Notes: generated by a model not told the origin, from the letters alone. A DNA stretch of 64,000 bases from Pseudomonas sp. LS-2 (GCF_003605735.1 NZ_QXTJ01000045.1:1-64000), one strand, 5' to 3'; shown: positions 27,940 to 37,464, numbered from the stretch's first letter. A program made the numbers and translations.

Positions 27940-28251
27940 ACGGCTCCCGTTCACAACGAGCATGGTTAAGCGGTACGAACCGACAGGTTCGAGGAGCATC
28001 TACACATCGCAGTCTTGCTCAGTGCATCGCTCTCAGCCAGTTTTACTCTCTATAAGCTTTCTGAAAGCTGAAACAACAAAAGGCCAGAGCTGCGAAGCTG
28101 TGACCTATAGAAAAAAAAGAGTGGATTTGCAACCTGCAAAGCTGACCAAACATTTCAGCCTCTCGTCCAATGCCCGCAATCACGGGGCTGGCCGCTCGGA
28201 ACGCCCAAAATGAAACCTTTTTCATAGTGGGCATTCACCGAGTTTGACGGG
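27940..28251. other. mucB-mucD intergenic region; mucC is absent
   Basis: In P. aeruginosa mucC lies between mucB and mucD. Here the gap is only about 310 bp with no coding frame resembling MucC. It contains a candidate mucD promoter (28104-28132), a weak 6-bp hairpin TTTGCA-TGCAAA (28126-28140) and a stretch of eight A. Nothing else is recognised. Confidence 0.6.
28104..28132 (-). promoter_or_regulatory. mucD: candidate sigma-70 promoter for mucD
   Basis: On the minus strand TTGCAA (-35, four of six) and TATAGG (-10, four of six) are 17 nt apart, 165 bp upstream of the mucD ATG. A separate mucD promoter is known in P. aeruginosa; that this is its counterpart is inference. Confidence 0.35.
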
Positions 28252-29214
28252 TTACTTCCTGGTTGTGGCCGAGGCCGCATCGTTACGCATGGACAGCGCA
28301 ATGCGCTCGGCGGTACCGATCGGAATTTCACCGACGACAGTCACCATGGCATCGCCCTTGGGCGTAGTCAGACGACGCGAAACCGCGACGGTCGGACCCA
28401 GCTGGGTGCGAATATCTGTCACAGCGGCACCGCTGACGGGTTCGATGAACACCGAGAAGCGTGCCAGACCGTCGTCATACATGAGGCTGGTGACCAGCGA
28501 CTTGGAATCCGGATCCTTGCGCGCGGCCGAGCTGCTCAGCTCGAATCCAGGCGGCAGCCAGTCCGAATGCCAGGCAACCTGCGATTTCTGCGCATCGACC
28601 TTGGACTTGACCACTTCGACCGGCTTGCATTCTCCACTGGGCTGCAGCATCTGATCAGTTGGGGCGGCGGTGTCGAGCTCAGTGAACTGGAAGCGTTCCA
28701 GCAACTGGCCCTTATCGCTGAGGAGCAACGATTTGAGCGGCAGACCGGTTTCGCTGTCCAGATGCAATTCGATGCCGTAGCGGTGCTGATCGCGAGGCGT
28801 CAGCGTCACGACCACGGCAGGCCTTCCGGCCACCCGCGAATTCCCCGCAACCTTCATGTCGTACCAGGCTGAGAGCTTGGCAGCATCGAAGGCATGAGCC
28901 GGGGAATCGGGGATATTCGAAACGCCCGCAACCAGACTGCCGCTGACGCACTGGGTTACCCCATCGACGCGCAGCACTTCCTGAGCGGAACCATCGAGCT
29001 GAAGAAGATGCTCACGAACCTTGCCGTCAACAACCCGGTGCCAGATCCTGTGAGTGGAAAAACTTCCATTACGTTCGTAAACGAAGGTGCCCTGAAAACT
29101 TTGCTGCTGTTCTGCCTGCGCAAGACGCTTGAGCTGGTCTTGCGCATCATCGGCATGAACTGGAAGGACCAGCCATCCACCAAGCAGAAGCGGCACTAGA
29201 GGGATGGCGCGCAT
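28252..29214 (-). CDS. mucB: periplasmic negative regulator MucB (RseB-like)
   Basis: Protein of 320 residues that binds the periplasmic part of the anti-sigma factor MucA and shields it from AlgW cleavage. Signal peptide PLVPLLLGGWLVLPVHA; the N-terminal LolA-like domain starts with QLKRLAQAEQQQSFQGTFVYERNGSFSTHRIWHRV; the C-terminal domain (about 215-310) has WLPPGFELSSSA and LMYDDGLARFSVFIEPV. It lies 8 bp after mucA in the algU operon. Confidence 0.96.
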   Translation of the reverse strand: MRAIPLVPLLLGGWLVLPVHADDAQDQLKRLAQAEQQQSFQGTFVYERNGSFSTHRIWHRVVDGKVREHLLQLDGSAQEVLRVDGVTQCVSGSLVAGVSNIPDSPAHAFDAAKLSAWYDMKVAGNSRVAGRPAVVVTLTPRDQHRYGIELHLDSETGLPLKSLLLSDKGQLLERFQFTELDTAAPTDQMLQPSGECKPVEVVKSKVDAQKSQVAWHSDWLPPGFELSSSAARKDPDSKSLVTSLMYDDGLARFSVFIEPVSGAAVTDIRTQLGPTVAVSRRLTTPKGDAMVTVVGEIPIGTAERIALSMRNDAASATTRK

Positions 29215-29222
29215 GATCCTCC

Positions 29223-29813
29223 TTAACGGTTTTCCAGGCTGGCTGCGCGAGCGTACGGCAGAGCGCTTTCAGTGCCTTTCAACGCAGCTTGTTGAGCGTG
29301 TTGACGCAGGTACCCCGGCAGACGCTGGTCATGCCAGCCAGCCTGGTTCTGCATGACGCCGCTGGCCATAGGGCCTGGAGCCTGCTCGCCTTCAGTGTAG
29401 CCGGCCAGTACCGCCGGGCCTTTTACCTGAGGCATTGCGACGTTGGCAGGTTGTGCCGATTGCTGAGCCAGTTGGGCGCCAGCGATCTCATCCTGGTTGT
29501 ACAAGCGAACGCCCGCCAGCACAGCGACGGTGACCGAGGCGGCAACCGCCAGACGACCCAGCGTACGCCAAGGACCACGACCAGCCTTCAGCGGGCTGAC
29601 TTCGTCGGCAATCGCGGCAGATACGGCGGCCGAGATGTCCAGATGAGGCATCAGCAGTTCTTTATGCATTGCTGCGCGAGCAATCTGATAACGCGACCAT
29701 GTGGCACGTGTATCCGCATCGTCGATTGCATTGAGCACTCGACGTAATTCCAATTCGTCCGCTTCGTTATCCATCACCGCGGACAGCGATTCCTGCAGGG
29801 CTTCACGACTCAT
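29223..29813 (-). CDS. mucA: anti-sigma factor MucA
   Basis: Single-pass inner-membrane anti-sigma factor of 196 residues. The cytoplasmic N-terminus (MSREALQESLSAVMDNEADELELRRVL) binds AlgU; the membrane helix is near 85-105 (LGRLAVAASVTVAVLAGVRLY); the periplasmic tail is bound by MucB and cut by AlgW and MucP during envelope stress. The frame is intact to LENR, so there is no mucoidy-type truncation. The ATG with GAGGA 6 nt upstream is chosen over an earlier in-frame codon. Follows algU by 33 bp. Confidence 0.96.
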   Translation of the reverse strand: MSREALQESLSAVMDNEADELELRRVLNAIDDADTRATWSRYQIARAAMHKELLMPHLDISAAVSAAIADEVSPLKAGRGPWRTLGRLAVAASVTVAVLAGVRLYNQDEIAGAQLAQQSAQPANVAMPQVKGPAVLAGYTEGEQAPGPMASGVMQNQAGWHDQRLPGYLRQHAQQAALKGTESALPYARAASLENR

Positions 29814-29846
29814 GGCGGTTCCTCTCATATGGCTATCGCCGCTGTC

Positions 29847-30428
29847 TCAGGTTTCCTGCAACAAAGGCTGCAGGGCTTTATCAATGGCTTCCCGAGCGCG
29901 AAAAATGCGAGAGCGCACGGTACCAACCGGACATTGCATAACGCTCGCAATGTCTTCGTAACTCAGACCGTCAAACTCACGCAAAGTTAGAGCTGTACGC
30001 AAATCTTCTGGCAGTAGCTGGATGGTCCGATGGACAGTGCCCTCGATCTCATCCCTTAACAATGCACGCTCCGGCGACTCGATGTCCTTGAGGCCATGAT
30101 CGCCGTCGTAGAACTCCGCGTCTTCAGATCTGACATCGCTGTCCGGCGGTCGCCGACCTCGCGACACCAGATAGTTTTTCGCCGTGTTGATGGCGATGCG
30201 GTACAGCCACGTATAAAACGCACTGTCGCCGCGGAAGTTTCCAAGTGCACGGTAAGCCTTGATAAAAGCCTCTTGCGCGACATCCTGGGCTTCATGGGTG
30301 TCGTGGACGAATCTCACGATCAACCCAAGAATCTTGTGCTGATATTTCACCACTAGCAGATCAAAGGCTCGCTTGTCGCCGCGCTGTACGCGTTCGACCA
30401 GTTGCTGATCCTCTTCCTGGGTTAGCAT
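29847..30428 (-). CDS. algU: extracytoplasmic-function sigma factor AlgU (AlgT, RpoE)
   Basis: Sigma factor of 193 residues controlling envelope stress and alginate genes. Region 2 is clear (HKILGLIVRFVHDTHEAQDVAQEAFIKAYRAL and FYTWLYRIAINTAKNYL), as is region 4 (LREFDGLSYEDIASVMQCPVGTVRSRIFRAREAI). Length equals that of the P. aeruginosa protein. The ATG has GAGGAG 6 nt upstream. Upstream are one good and one weaker AlgU-type promoter, indicating autoregulation. Order algU-mucA-mucB-mucD without mucC. Confidence 0.97.
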   Translation of the reverse strand: MLTQEEDQQLVERVQRGDKRAFDLLVVKYQHKILGLIVRFVHDTHEAQDVAQEAFIKAYRALGNFRGDSAFYTWLYRIAINTAKNYLVSRGRRPPDSDVRSEDAEFYDGDHGLKDIESPERALLRDEIEGTVHRTIQLLPEDLRTALTLREFDGLSYEDIASVMQCPVGTVRSRIFRAREAIDKALQPLLQET

Positions 30429-30486
30429 GAACACTCCTCATAGAGCTCAAAGGAGTGTCGCAGAGGCTGCTTCACAGGCTTGCAAA

Positions 30487-30514
30487 CATAGACTCGGGCT
30501 TTTCGCAAAAGTTC
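30487..30514 (-). promoter_or_regulatory. algU: AlgU-dependent promoter of algU
   Basis: On the minus strand GAACTT (30514-30509), a 16-nt spacer, then TCTATG (30492-30487). This matches the AlgU/sigma-E consensus GAACTT-N16/17-TCTGA closely and lies 59 bp upstream of the algU ATG. Confidence 0.8.
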
Positions 30515-30678
30515 TCCCCCCTTCAAGCAAGTTTCCGGCGAGCGTCGGTAGCCCGCACGAAAAACGCAGCTCGAACCAGGTCGGCTGCGTGAATAATCTT
30601 GTCGTCGAAAGCGCTTGCGCGGTGTATCAAACTCCCCTCGCAAAAACGCCGACGCTGTCCCTTTAACGGCAACCCTCT

Positions 30679-30706
30679 ATTGAACGTGGGGCTCAATGAA
30701 AAGTTC
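30679..30706 (-). promoter_or_regulatory. algU: possible second AlgU-type promoter of algU
   Basis: A perfect GAACTT -35 element on the minus strand (30706-30701), followed after 17 nt by TCAAT. The -10 is weaker than in the proximal site. P. aeruginosa algU also has more than one AlgU-dependent promoter. Confidence 0.45.
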
Positions 30707-30927
30707 CCACATTTCGTTTCAGAGCGTTAGACACACACTATCGTGCTGACGGGATCCAGTTCGAGCGTACGGTCGGCGTTGAAACTGCCCGCCAGACGGT
30801 ATGCACGATGCCGCGCAGTAGCGCACAATCCGCTCCCCGCTGCGCATCACAATTGCCATAAAATCGCAGCCATTGTGCCGTTCCCTTTCTTTACATACTA
30901 GTGGCCATTTAGAAGCCGGATAAAGTC

Positions 30928-32544
30928 ATGAGTCAGCATTTTCAGCACGACGTATTGGTGATCGGTTCCGGCGCTGCCGGATTGAGCCTGGCCCTCACCC
31001 TCCCCGCCCATCTTCGCGTCGCCGTCTTGAGCAAGGGTGATCTGGCCAACGGATCGACCTTCTGGGCTCAAGGGGGTGTTGCCGCCGTACTGGACAACGC
31101 CGACACCGTGCAGTCCCACGTCGAAGACACCCTCAACGCTGGTGGCGGCTTATGTAATGAAGAAGCGGTGCGATTCACCGTCGAGCACAGCCGCGAGGCC
31201 ATTGAATGGTTGATCGACCTGGGCGTGCCGTTCACCCGGGATGATCAATCGACCGTTGAAGATGGCGGGTTCGAGTTTCATTTGACTCGCGAGGGCGGCC
31301 ACAGCCACCGGCGCATCATCCATGCCGCCGATGCGACAGGTGCGGCGATTTTTCGCACGTTGCTGACGCAGGCCATGGAACGTCCGAACATCGAACTGCT
31401 GGAGCAGCGGGTCGCGGTCGATTTGATCACCGAGCGCCGACTGGGCCTGGAAGGCGAACGTTGTCTGGGGGCCTATGTACTGGATCGCTCTACAGGAGAA
31501 GTCGACACTCACAGCGCGCGCTTCACCATTCTGGCGTCTGGCGGTGCGGCCAAGGTGTACCTCTACACCAGCAACCCCGACGGCGCCTGCGGTGATGGCA
31601 TCGCCATGGCATGGCGCTCGGGTTGCCGGGTGGGAAATCTGGAGCTCAACCAGTTCCACCCTACCTGCCTTTATCACCCCCAGGCCAAGAGCTTTCTGGT
31701 GACCGAGGCCCTGCGCGGCGAAGGTGCTTATTTGAAACTGCCCAACGGCGAACGCTTCATGCAGCGCTTCGACCCTCGGGCCGAACTGGCCCCGCGCGAC
31801 ATCGTCGCCCGCGCCATCGACCATGAAATGAAGCGCCTGGGCGTGGATTGCGTTTATCTGGACATCAGCCACAAGCCTGAAGATTTCGTCAAAACCCACT
31901 TCCCGACGGTCTATGAACGCTGCCTGGAGTTCGGCATCGACATCACCCGCCAACCGATTCCAGTGGTCCCGGCCGCGCACTACACTTGCGGCGGCGTTGT
32001 CGTCGATCAACACGGTCGTACCGATGTGCCGGGTCTCTACGCGATAGGCGAAACCAGTTTCACGGGGCTCCACGGTGCCAACCGCATGGCCAGCAACTCG
32101 CTGCTCGAATGCTTCGTCTATGCACGCTCGGCTGCCGCCGACATCATTGCGAACCTGCCTGAAATAGCTCAACCGCAGGGTTTGCCAGCATGGGACGCAA
32201 GCCAGGTGACAGACTCGGACGAGGACGTGATCATCGCGCACAACTGGGACGAACTGCGACGTTTCATGTGGGACTACGTCGGCATCGTGCGCACCAACAA
32301 GCGACTGCAACGGGCGCAGCACCGGGTGCGGCTGCTGCTGGACGAAATCGATGAGTTCTACAGCAACTATAAAGTCAGCCGTGATTTGATCGAGCTGAGA
32401 AACCTGGCGCAGGTCGCCGAGCTGATGATCGCCTCAGCCATGTCCCGCAAGGAAAGTCGCGGGTTGCACTACACACTGGATTACCCGGACATGCTGCCGG
32501 AGGCGGTCGACACTATTCTGGCGCCGCCCACCTACGCCGGCTGA
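30928..32544 (+). CDS. nadB: L-aspartate oxidase
   Basis: FAD enzyme of 538 residues oxidising aspartate to iminoaspartate in NAD synthesis. FAD-binding [16 protein letters not shown] (about 8-23), [13 protein letters not shown] (about 45-57), HTHSR-like active region [17 protein letters not shown] (about 118-134), [11 protein letters not shown], and the C-terminal [30 protein letters not shown]. It is divergent from algU, the usual neighbourhood in pseudomonads. Its 3' end overlaps the convergent ygfX gene by 32 bp. Confidence 0.97.
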   Translation: MSQHFQHDVLVIGSGAAGLSLALTLPAHLRVAVLSKGDLANGSTFWAQGGVAAVLDNADTVQSHVEDTLNAGGGLCNEEAVRFTVEHSREAIEWLIDLGVPFTRDDQSTVEDGGFEFHLTREGGHSHRRIIHAADATGAAIFRTLLTQAMERPNIELLEQRVAVDLITERRLGLEGERCLGAYVLDRSTGEVDTHSARFTILASGGAAKVYLYTSNPDGACGDGIAMAWRSGCRVGNLELNQFHPTCLYHPQAKSFLVTEALRGEGAYLKLPNGERFMQRFDPRAELAPRDIVARAIDHEMKRLGVDCVYLDISHKPEDFVKTHFPTVYERCLEFGIDITRQPIPVVPAAHYTCGGVVVDQHGRTDVPGLYAIGETSFTGLHGANRMASNSLLECFVYARSAAADIIANLPEIAQPQGLPAWDASQVTDSDEDVIIAHNWDELRRFMWDYVGIVRTNKRLQRAQHRVRLLLDEIDEFYSNYKVSRDLIELRNLAQVAELMIASAMSRKESRGLHYTLDYPDMLPEAVDTILAPPTYAG

Positions 32545-32980
32545 ATTTCAGGCGAAGCCGCAGGCGCCGGTGCAGATCCGGCGCCATTGCGTCCCCTGGA
32601 ATGCAAACACTTCTGATCCAGCGCCGATGCAATCGATGCCCGGTCATCAGGCGAAACCTGAGCACCACAATGTGCGGCAGCGCGATGCTGTCAGGCCGCA
32701 ACTGCACCGGCTGCCAGCCCGAGCGCCGGTTCCATATTTGCCAGCCCGTGTCGTCGCGTCGCAGCGCACTGAAGGCGCGCTCGTCGCTTAAAAGAATTGA
32801 TCGTCGCCAACACACAATGCCGTGCAAAAGGCACAGCAACAGGCCGAGCACACGGGCCGAGACAGGAATTTCAAGCAGGAAAATCGAGATCAGTGCCAGC
32901 GACTGGGCACCCAGGTAAGCCGTCAGCAACGCATTGGAGCGCTGCCACCGGCATTCGAAACGATCATTTCGGCTGGACAC
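32513..32980 (-). CDS. YgfX-family membrane protein (CptA-like)
   Basis: Small protein of 155 residues with two membrane helices near the N-terminus ([20 protein letters not shown] and [15 protein letters not shown]) and a basic cytoplasmic tail rich in Arg. It starts at GTG inside the 3' end of sdhE (17-nt overlap), the conserved sdhE-ygfX arrangement. E. coli YgfX was reported as the toxin of an unusual toxin-antitoxin pair with SdhE/CptB; that role is disputed and only inferred here. The gene ends inside convergent nadB. Confidence 0.75.
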   Translation of the reverse strand: MSSRNDRFECRWQRSNALLTAYLGAQSLALISIFLLEIPVSARVLGLLLCLLHGIVCWRRSILLSDERAFSALRRDDTGWQIWNRRSGWQPVQLRPDSIALPHIVVLRFRLMTGHRLHRRWIRSVCIPGDAMAPDLHRRLRLRLKFSRRRWAAPE

Positions 32981-33218
32981 GGTCCAGGATCATGCGAACC
33001 ATACGTTGCAGCTCCGGGTCCTCGGACTCGCCGCGCTGCATGAACCAGACGAACATGTCCTGATCTTCACAGGTCAGCAGGCGCACATACAGTGCACGAT
33101 CGACGTCGTTGAGCGACGGGTAGACTTCACGGACAAACGGTACCAGCAGTACGTCCAGCTCGAGCATGCCGCGGCGGCTGTGCCAAAAGAGGCGGTTGAG
33201 TTCAACATCTTCGACCAT
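32964..33218 (-). CDS. sdhE: succinate dehydrogenase assembly factor (FAD assembly), SdhE
   Basis: Cytoplasmic helical protein of 84 residues that promotes covalent flavinylation of SdhA. The RGxxE motif is present as RRGMLELD (about 13-20), with [33 protein letters not shown] behind it, matching the family across its length. The ATG has GAGGAG 6 nt upstream; an earlier in-frame codon would add 37 unrelated residues. First gene of the sdhE-ygfX pair. Confidence 0.95.
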   Translation of the reverse strand: MVEDVELNRLFWHSRRGMLELDVLLVPFVREVYPSLNDVDRALYVRLLTCEDQDMFVWFMQRGESEDPELQRMVRMILDRVQPK

Positions 33219-33383
33219 GGGGCGCTCCTCAAATTTGCGGGCGAGTATACAGGCCCGTGCTCTGGAGGCGCATCCGCTGTTAGTCGCAGGGTTTTGCGCG
33301 GGGTCTAAACCCGACTTGCGTATACCCATAAGCGAGACAGGGCACTATGATGGTGCCCCAGACTTCTACCCACGCGATGACTC

Positions 33384-34325
33384 ATGGCCGATTCAGCTTT
33401 TTTCTGCCCACTCTCCCACGAAGGTGTGCTCGCCGTTCGCGGCGCGGACGCCAGCAAATTCCTTCAAGGCCAACTGACCTGCAACATGAATTACCTGAGC
33501 GAAGCCAAGGCCACGCTCGGCGCTCGTTGCACGCAGAAAGGCCGCATGCAGTCCAGCTTCCGCATTCTGCTGGAGGGCGACGGCGTGCTGCTGGCGATGG
33601 CCAGCGAATTGATCGAAGCCCAATTGCTGGATCTGAAAAAATACGCCGTCTTCTCCAAATCGAAGTTGACCGACGAAAGCGCGTCGTGGGCCCGCTTTGG
33701 GCTTAACGATGGTGACAGCATGCTGGCGGGCCTGGGGCTGGACCTGGCGCCGGACACTGACGCCGTCGCGCGCGCCAACGACCTGATCGCCATCCGCGTC
33801 TCCCCTGCCCGCGCCGAGCTGTGGGTTCGTGCCGAACAGGCCGAAGACATTCGCAATCGTCTGGCCGCGCAATTACCTGAAGGCACTTTGAACGTGTGGC
33901 TGTTGGGCCAGATCCGCGCGGGCATCGGTCAAGTGTTCGGGCCAACCCGTGAAGAGTTCATCCCGCAGATGATCAATCTGCAGGCCGTTGGCGGAGTGAG
34001 TTTCAAGAAAGGTTGCTACACCGGCCAGGAAATCGTGGCGCGGATGCAATACCTGGGCAAGCTCAAGCGTCGTCTTTATCGCTTGACGCTGGAAGGCATC
34101 GAGGTGCCACAACCGGGTACTGAGCTGTTTTCCCCGGTCCACGCCAGTTCAGTGGGCAACGTGGTGCTCGCCGCCAGCGCCGCGAGCGGCGTCGAACTGC
34201 TGGCGGTCCTGCAAGCAGACGCGGTGGAAAATGGCGACATTCGGCTGGGCAATACGCACGGCCAGGCCGTGCAATTGAGCGAACTGCCTTACACGCTGGA
34301 TGCCAAGCTTGAAACCCAGCGTTGA
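33384..34325 (+). CDS. ygfZ: folate-binding protein YgfZ (Fe-S cluster repair)
   Basis: Tetrahydrofolate-dependent protein of 313 residues that supports activity of iron-sulfur enzymes such as MiaB. It has the GcvT-like fold with LSHEGVLAVRGADASKFLQGQLTCNM at the N-terminus and the diagnostic KGCYTGQEIVARMQYLGKLKRR box (near residues 212-233) with the conserved Cys. It is divergent from sdhE, its usual neighbour in gammaproteobacteria. Confidence 0.95.
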   Translation: MADSAFFCPLSHEGVLAVRGADASKFLQGQLTCNMNYLSEAKATLGARCTQKGRMQSSFRILLEGDGVLLAMASELIEAQLLDLKKYAVFSKSKLTDESASWARFGLNDGDSMLAGLGLDLAPDTDAVARANDLIAIRVSPARAELWVRAEQAEDIRNRLAAQLPEGTLNVWLLGQIRAGIGQVFGPTREEFIPQMINLQAVGGVSFKKGCYTGQEIVARMQYLGKLKRRLYRLTLEGIEVPQPGTELFSPVHASSVGNVVLAASAASGVELLAVLQADAVENGDIRLGNTHGQAVQLSELPYTLDAKLETQR

Positions 34326-34427
34326 GCTGTGGTTGAACGACAGATTCGAACGTCAGCGTAGTTGTCAGCGCCCCTGCCTTTTCCGGGCTTGGGGCACTGA
34401 CCGGAATGCACTATCCAGAGATTCGAT

Positions 34428-35249
34428 ATGAGCAGCATGGCTGACGAGGTGCAGAGGGACCTGATAAAAGCGATCGACAGAGACGCCCTGTTTCTGCCGA
34501 CGCTTCCTGAAGTGGCAATGAAAATTCGCCTGGCTGCGGAAGATTCGGAAATCACCATCGCCGCCCTGAGCAAGGTCATCGGCAGTGATACCGCCCTCTC
34601 GGCGCGCCTGATCAAAGTGGTCAACAGCCCGTTGTTGCGGCCCAATTTCGAGGTCAGCGATGTGCTGACCGCCGTTCGCCGACTGGGCGTGAATTACAGC
34701 TGCAACCTGGCGATCGGTCTGGTGGTCGAGCAGATGTTTCACGCCAAGTCCGCGGTGATCGAAACCAAGATGCGCGAAATCTGGAAATTGAGCCTGCAGG
34801 TGGCGGGGGTCAGTAGCCTTTTGAGCGCGCGTCGTGGGCACCTGAAAGCGGACAAGGCGACGCTGGCCGGACTGATTCATCTGATCGGCGTGCTGCCGAT
34901 CCTGACCTACGCCGAGGACAATTTCGAGTTGCTGGCCGATGCGGTGAGCCTCAACCACGTGATCGAGCGCATTCATCCCATCATTGGCGAGCGGCTGCTG
35001 CGCTCATGGGATTTCCCCGAGGCGCTGGCAGTCGTTCCCAAGCAGTTCCAGAATTTCACTCGCGTTTCACAGCAAGCCGATTATGTCGACCTGGTCCAGG
35101 TGGCGACCGTGCATGTCCATGAAGCGACGGGCAGGCCTTATCCGAATCTGGACGTTCAGGCGATTCCAGCGGTCAACCAGCTGGGGTTGAACATGGCCGA
35201 TGGGGCGATGATCAGCGAAATGAACGAGGCAATGACGCTGCTTTACTGA
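34428..35249 (+). CDS. HDOD-domain signalling protein
   Basis: Protein of 273 residues made almost entirely of an HDOD domain (about 15-215): LPTLPEVAMKIRLAAEDSEITIAALSKVIGSDTALSARLIKVVNSPLL and TAVRRLGVNYSCNLAIGLVVEQMF. The HD metal ligands of true phosphohydrolases are lost, as is usual for HDOD. Such proteins act in signal transduction, often with c-di-GMP or two-component systems. Monocistronic, followed by a REP pair. Confidence 0.88.
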   Translation: MSSMADEVQRDLIKAIDRDALFLPTLPEVAMKIRLAAEDSEITIAALSKVIGSDTALSARLIKVVNSPLLRPNFEVSDVLTAVRRLGVNYSCNLAIGLVVEQMFHAKSAVIETKMREIWKLSLQVAGVSSLLSARRGHLKADKATLAGLIHLIGVLPILTYAEDNFELLADAVSLNHVIERIHPIIGERLLRSWDFPEALAVVPKQFQNFTRVSQQADYVDLVQVATVHVHEATGRPYPNLDVQAIPAVNQLGLNMADGAMISEMNEAMTLLY

Positions 35250-35280
35250 CCCTCGCGTATCTGAAGCTGTATTTTCCTGC

Positions 35281-35362
35281 TGTAGCAGCCCGGCCGGCGG
35301 GCGTTCCGCTCGCCAGCGGCGGCGCCCTTGAGATCGCTCCGCTGGCAAGCCGTGCGGCTACA
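35281..35362. repeat. REP pair, variant with altered loop
   Basis: TGTAGCAGCCCGGCCGGCGG and inverted GCTGGCAAGCCGTGCGGCTA arms between the convergent HDOD and tctE genes. The first arm has lost the CTTG core. Confidence 0.65.
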
Positions 35363-35384
35363 GATGCCCGATACGTTGTCGGGT

Positions 35385-36800
35385 CTACACACCTTCATTG
35401 TCGGGGGCGGCAAAACTGACCCTGACCATGAGTCCCCGCTCTTCCCCATCATGCAAACTGATCTTTGCCAGGTGTGCGCGGCAGATTTCGCCGACGATTG
35501 CCAACCCCAGCCCTGAACCGCTGCTTTGCTGATTACGTCGATAAAAGCGCTCGAATACCCGGTCGCGCTCATGCAGGGGAATGCCTGGCCCATCATCCTC
35601 GACTTCGAGCACACAAGGCGAATGCACCCGTAATACCACGTTGCCGCCCACCGGCGTGTGCGCCAGCGCATTGTCCACCAGATTACTCAGCAGCTCGTTC
35701 AGCAGCGTCGGCTCACCACGCATCCACACCGGCTCGGCGGCCTCCAGCGCCAGGGCAACGCCACGGGCGTGGGCCAAGGGCGCCATGGCCATGCCCAATT
35801 CCCGCGCCAACTGACTCAGGTCCAACCGCTCTGCGCCGCCTTCGGCAACCGCCCGGGCACCGTTTTCGATGCGCGCCAGCGACAGCAATTGATTGGCCAG
35901 ATGGGTCAGTTTATCGGTCCCCGTCGCCGCACTTTCCAGGGTGGTGCGCCACGCAGCCGGATCAGGATCACGCAGTCCCAGTTCGACCCGAGCCTTGAGC
36001 GCCGCCAGCGGTGTGCGTAATTCATGGGCGGCGTCGGCGATGAACTGCGCCTGACGCTCGAACTGCATGCGCAGGCGCTCGGTGAAGTGGTTGAGCGAAC
36101 TCACCAGCGGGCGCAGTTCGTGCTGCACCTCGACCATCGGCAATGCACGCAAGTCATCGGGTTGGCGCTCTTCCACAGCCGTGCGCAAACGATCCAGCGG
36201 CCGCAACGCCGCGCTCACCGTAAACCAGACCAGCAACAGCGCGCCGCTGCCGAGCATGCCCAACCGCAGCAAGGTATCGGCCATCAGCCCTCGCGCCATG
36301 CTCACGCGCTGCTCCTCGGTTTCGGCGACACGAATTTCGGCGATGCCGTTCATGTTCGGTTCACTGACAGCCTTGAGCAGGCTGACCACCCGAACGTCCT
36401 GCCCCTGATAACGCGCACTGTAGAACTTGGCCAGCGCCGGATAATCATCGGTGCGCGGTGTGTTGGGCGGCGGCGCGGGAAGATTTTCGTACCCGGAAAT
36501 CAGCTTGTGGTTGATGTCGTTGACCTGGTAATAGATCCGCCCCGCGCTGTCATAGGCGAAGGTATCCAGAGCCACGTAGGGCACGTCGGCGCTCAAGGTT
36601 CCATCACGCTCGGACAACCCCGCGGCAATGGTTCGTGCCGACGCCAGCAACGTGCGGTCGTAAGCGGTGTCGGCGGCTTCGCGGCCATTCCAGTAGGCGC
36701 TCATGCCGCTGGCGATCATCAGCACCACCAGCAGCAAACCCAGATTCCAGAGCAGACGCCATCGCAGACTGTTTTCCGCCGACGGAATCGGGTTAAGCAT
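35385..36800 (-). CDS. tctE: sensor histidine kinase TctE
   Basis: Inner-membrane kinase of 471 residues. Membrane helices at about 14-34 and 160-185 flank a periplasmic sensor domain (YDRTLLASARTIAAGLSERDG...), the TctE N-domain. HAMP and dimerisation follow with the phosphorylated His in ADAAHELRTPLAALKARVE (about 252), N box LVDNALAHTP, and ATP-lid EDDGPGIPLHERDRVFERFYRR with GSGLGLAIV. The ATG overlaps the end of tctD by 8 nt. Predicted to sense extracellular tricarboxylates and activate TctD. Confidence 0.92.
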   Translation of the reverse strand: MLNPIPSAENSLRWRLLWNLGLLLVVLMIASGMSAYWNGREAADTAYDRTLLASARTIAAGLSERDGTLSADVPYVALDTFAYDSAGRIYYQVNDINHKLISGYENLPAPPPNTPRTDDYPALAKFYSARYQGQDVRVVSLLKAVSEPNMNGIAEIRVAETEEQRVSMARGLMADTLLRLGMLGSGALLLVWFTVSAALRPLDRLRTAVEERQPDDLRALPMVEVQHELRPLVSSLNHFTERLRMQFERQAQFIADAAHELRTPLAALKARVELGLRDPDPAAWRTTLESAATGTDKLTHLANQLLSLARIENGARAVAEGGAERLDLSQLARELGMAMAPLAHARGVALALEAAEPVWMRGEPTLLNELLSNLVDNALAHTPVGGNVVLRVHSPCVLEVEDDGPGIPLHERDRVFERFYRRNQQSSGSGLGLAIVGEICRAHLAKISLHDGEERGLMVRVSFAAPDNEGV

Positions 36801-37464
36801 CGCGGCTTTCCAGCAGATAACCCAGACCGCGGAACGTGACGATGGCGATGGGGTGGCCATCGAGCTTTTTGCGCAAGCGATGCACATAGATTTCGATGGC
36901 ATCGGCGCTGGCTTCTTCATCCAGGCCGAACACCTGTGAGGCGAGTTGTTCCTTGCTCATGACGCGGCCAGGACGGGCAATCAACGCTTCGAGTACCGAC
37001 TGCTCGCGGGAGGTCAGCGTCAGCATTTCATCGCCGAGTGTGAAGCGCCGTGTGTCCAGGTCGTAGATCAGCGCCCCACAGTGTTGCTGCCGCTCGCCGC
37101 CGAGCACGCTGCGCCGCAACAGCGCCTTGACTCGGGCTTCGAGCTCCGTCAACTCGAAAGGTTTGGCCAGATAGTCGTCAGCGCCCAGGTTCAGGCCATG
37201 CACCCGATCCTTGACGTCGCTGCGTGCGGTCAGCATCAGCACCGGAATGTTCTTGCCGCGCGCGCGCAGACGGGCCAGCACTTCGAAACCGTCCATGCGC
37301 GGCAGACCGACATCGAGAATCGCGACCGCGTATTCTTCGCTGCCCAGCGCCAGATCGGCGGCCACGCCATCGTGCAAAACGTCCACGGTAAGGCCGCTGC
37401 CCTTGAGCGCCAGCGCGACGCTTTCAGCCAGTTGCAGATGGTCTTCGACGAGCAGGACACGCAT
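36793..37464 (-). CDS. tctD: OmpR-family response regulator TctD
   Basis: Transcriptional activator of 223 residues. Receiver domain with VLLVEDHLQLAESVALALKG, phosphoacceptor Asp51 in AILDVGLPRMDGFEVL and Lys in LAKPFELTELEARVKALLRR; C-terminal winged helix (about 130-220) with LTSREQSVLEALIARPGRVMSKEQL and IEIYVHRLRKKL. Coupled to tctE and divergent from tctC. Four direct repeats upstream (37576-37616) at 11-bp spacing are the expected pattern for such a regulator. Confidence 0.93.
   Translation of the reverse strand: MRVLLVEDHLQLAESVALALKGSGLTVDVLHDGVAADLALGSEEYAVAILDVGLPRMDGFEVLARLRARGKNIPVLMLTARSDVKDRVHGLNLGADDYLAKPFELTELEARVKALLRRSVLGGERQQHCGALIYDLDTRRFTLGDEMLTLTSREQSVLEALIARPGRVMSKEQLASQVFGLDEEASADAIEIYVHRLRKKLDGHPIAIVTFRGLGYLLESRDA

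Larger units (their letters stand above)
30429..30927. other. divergent algU-nadB intergenic region
   Basis: About 500 bp between the two divergent starts. It contains the AlgU-type promoters at 30487-30514 and 30679-30706 for algU and presumably the nadB promoter near its right end, where no convincing -35/-10 pair stands out. I see no small gene. Confidence 0.6.
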
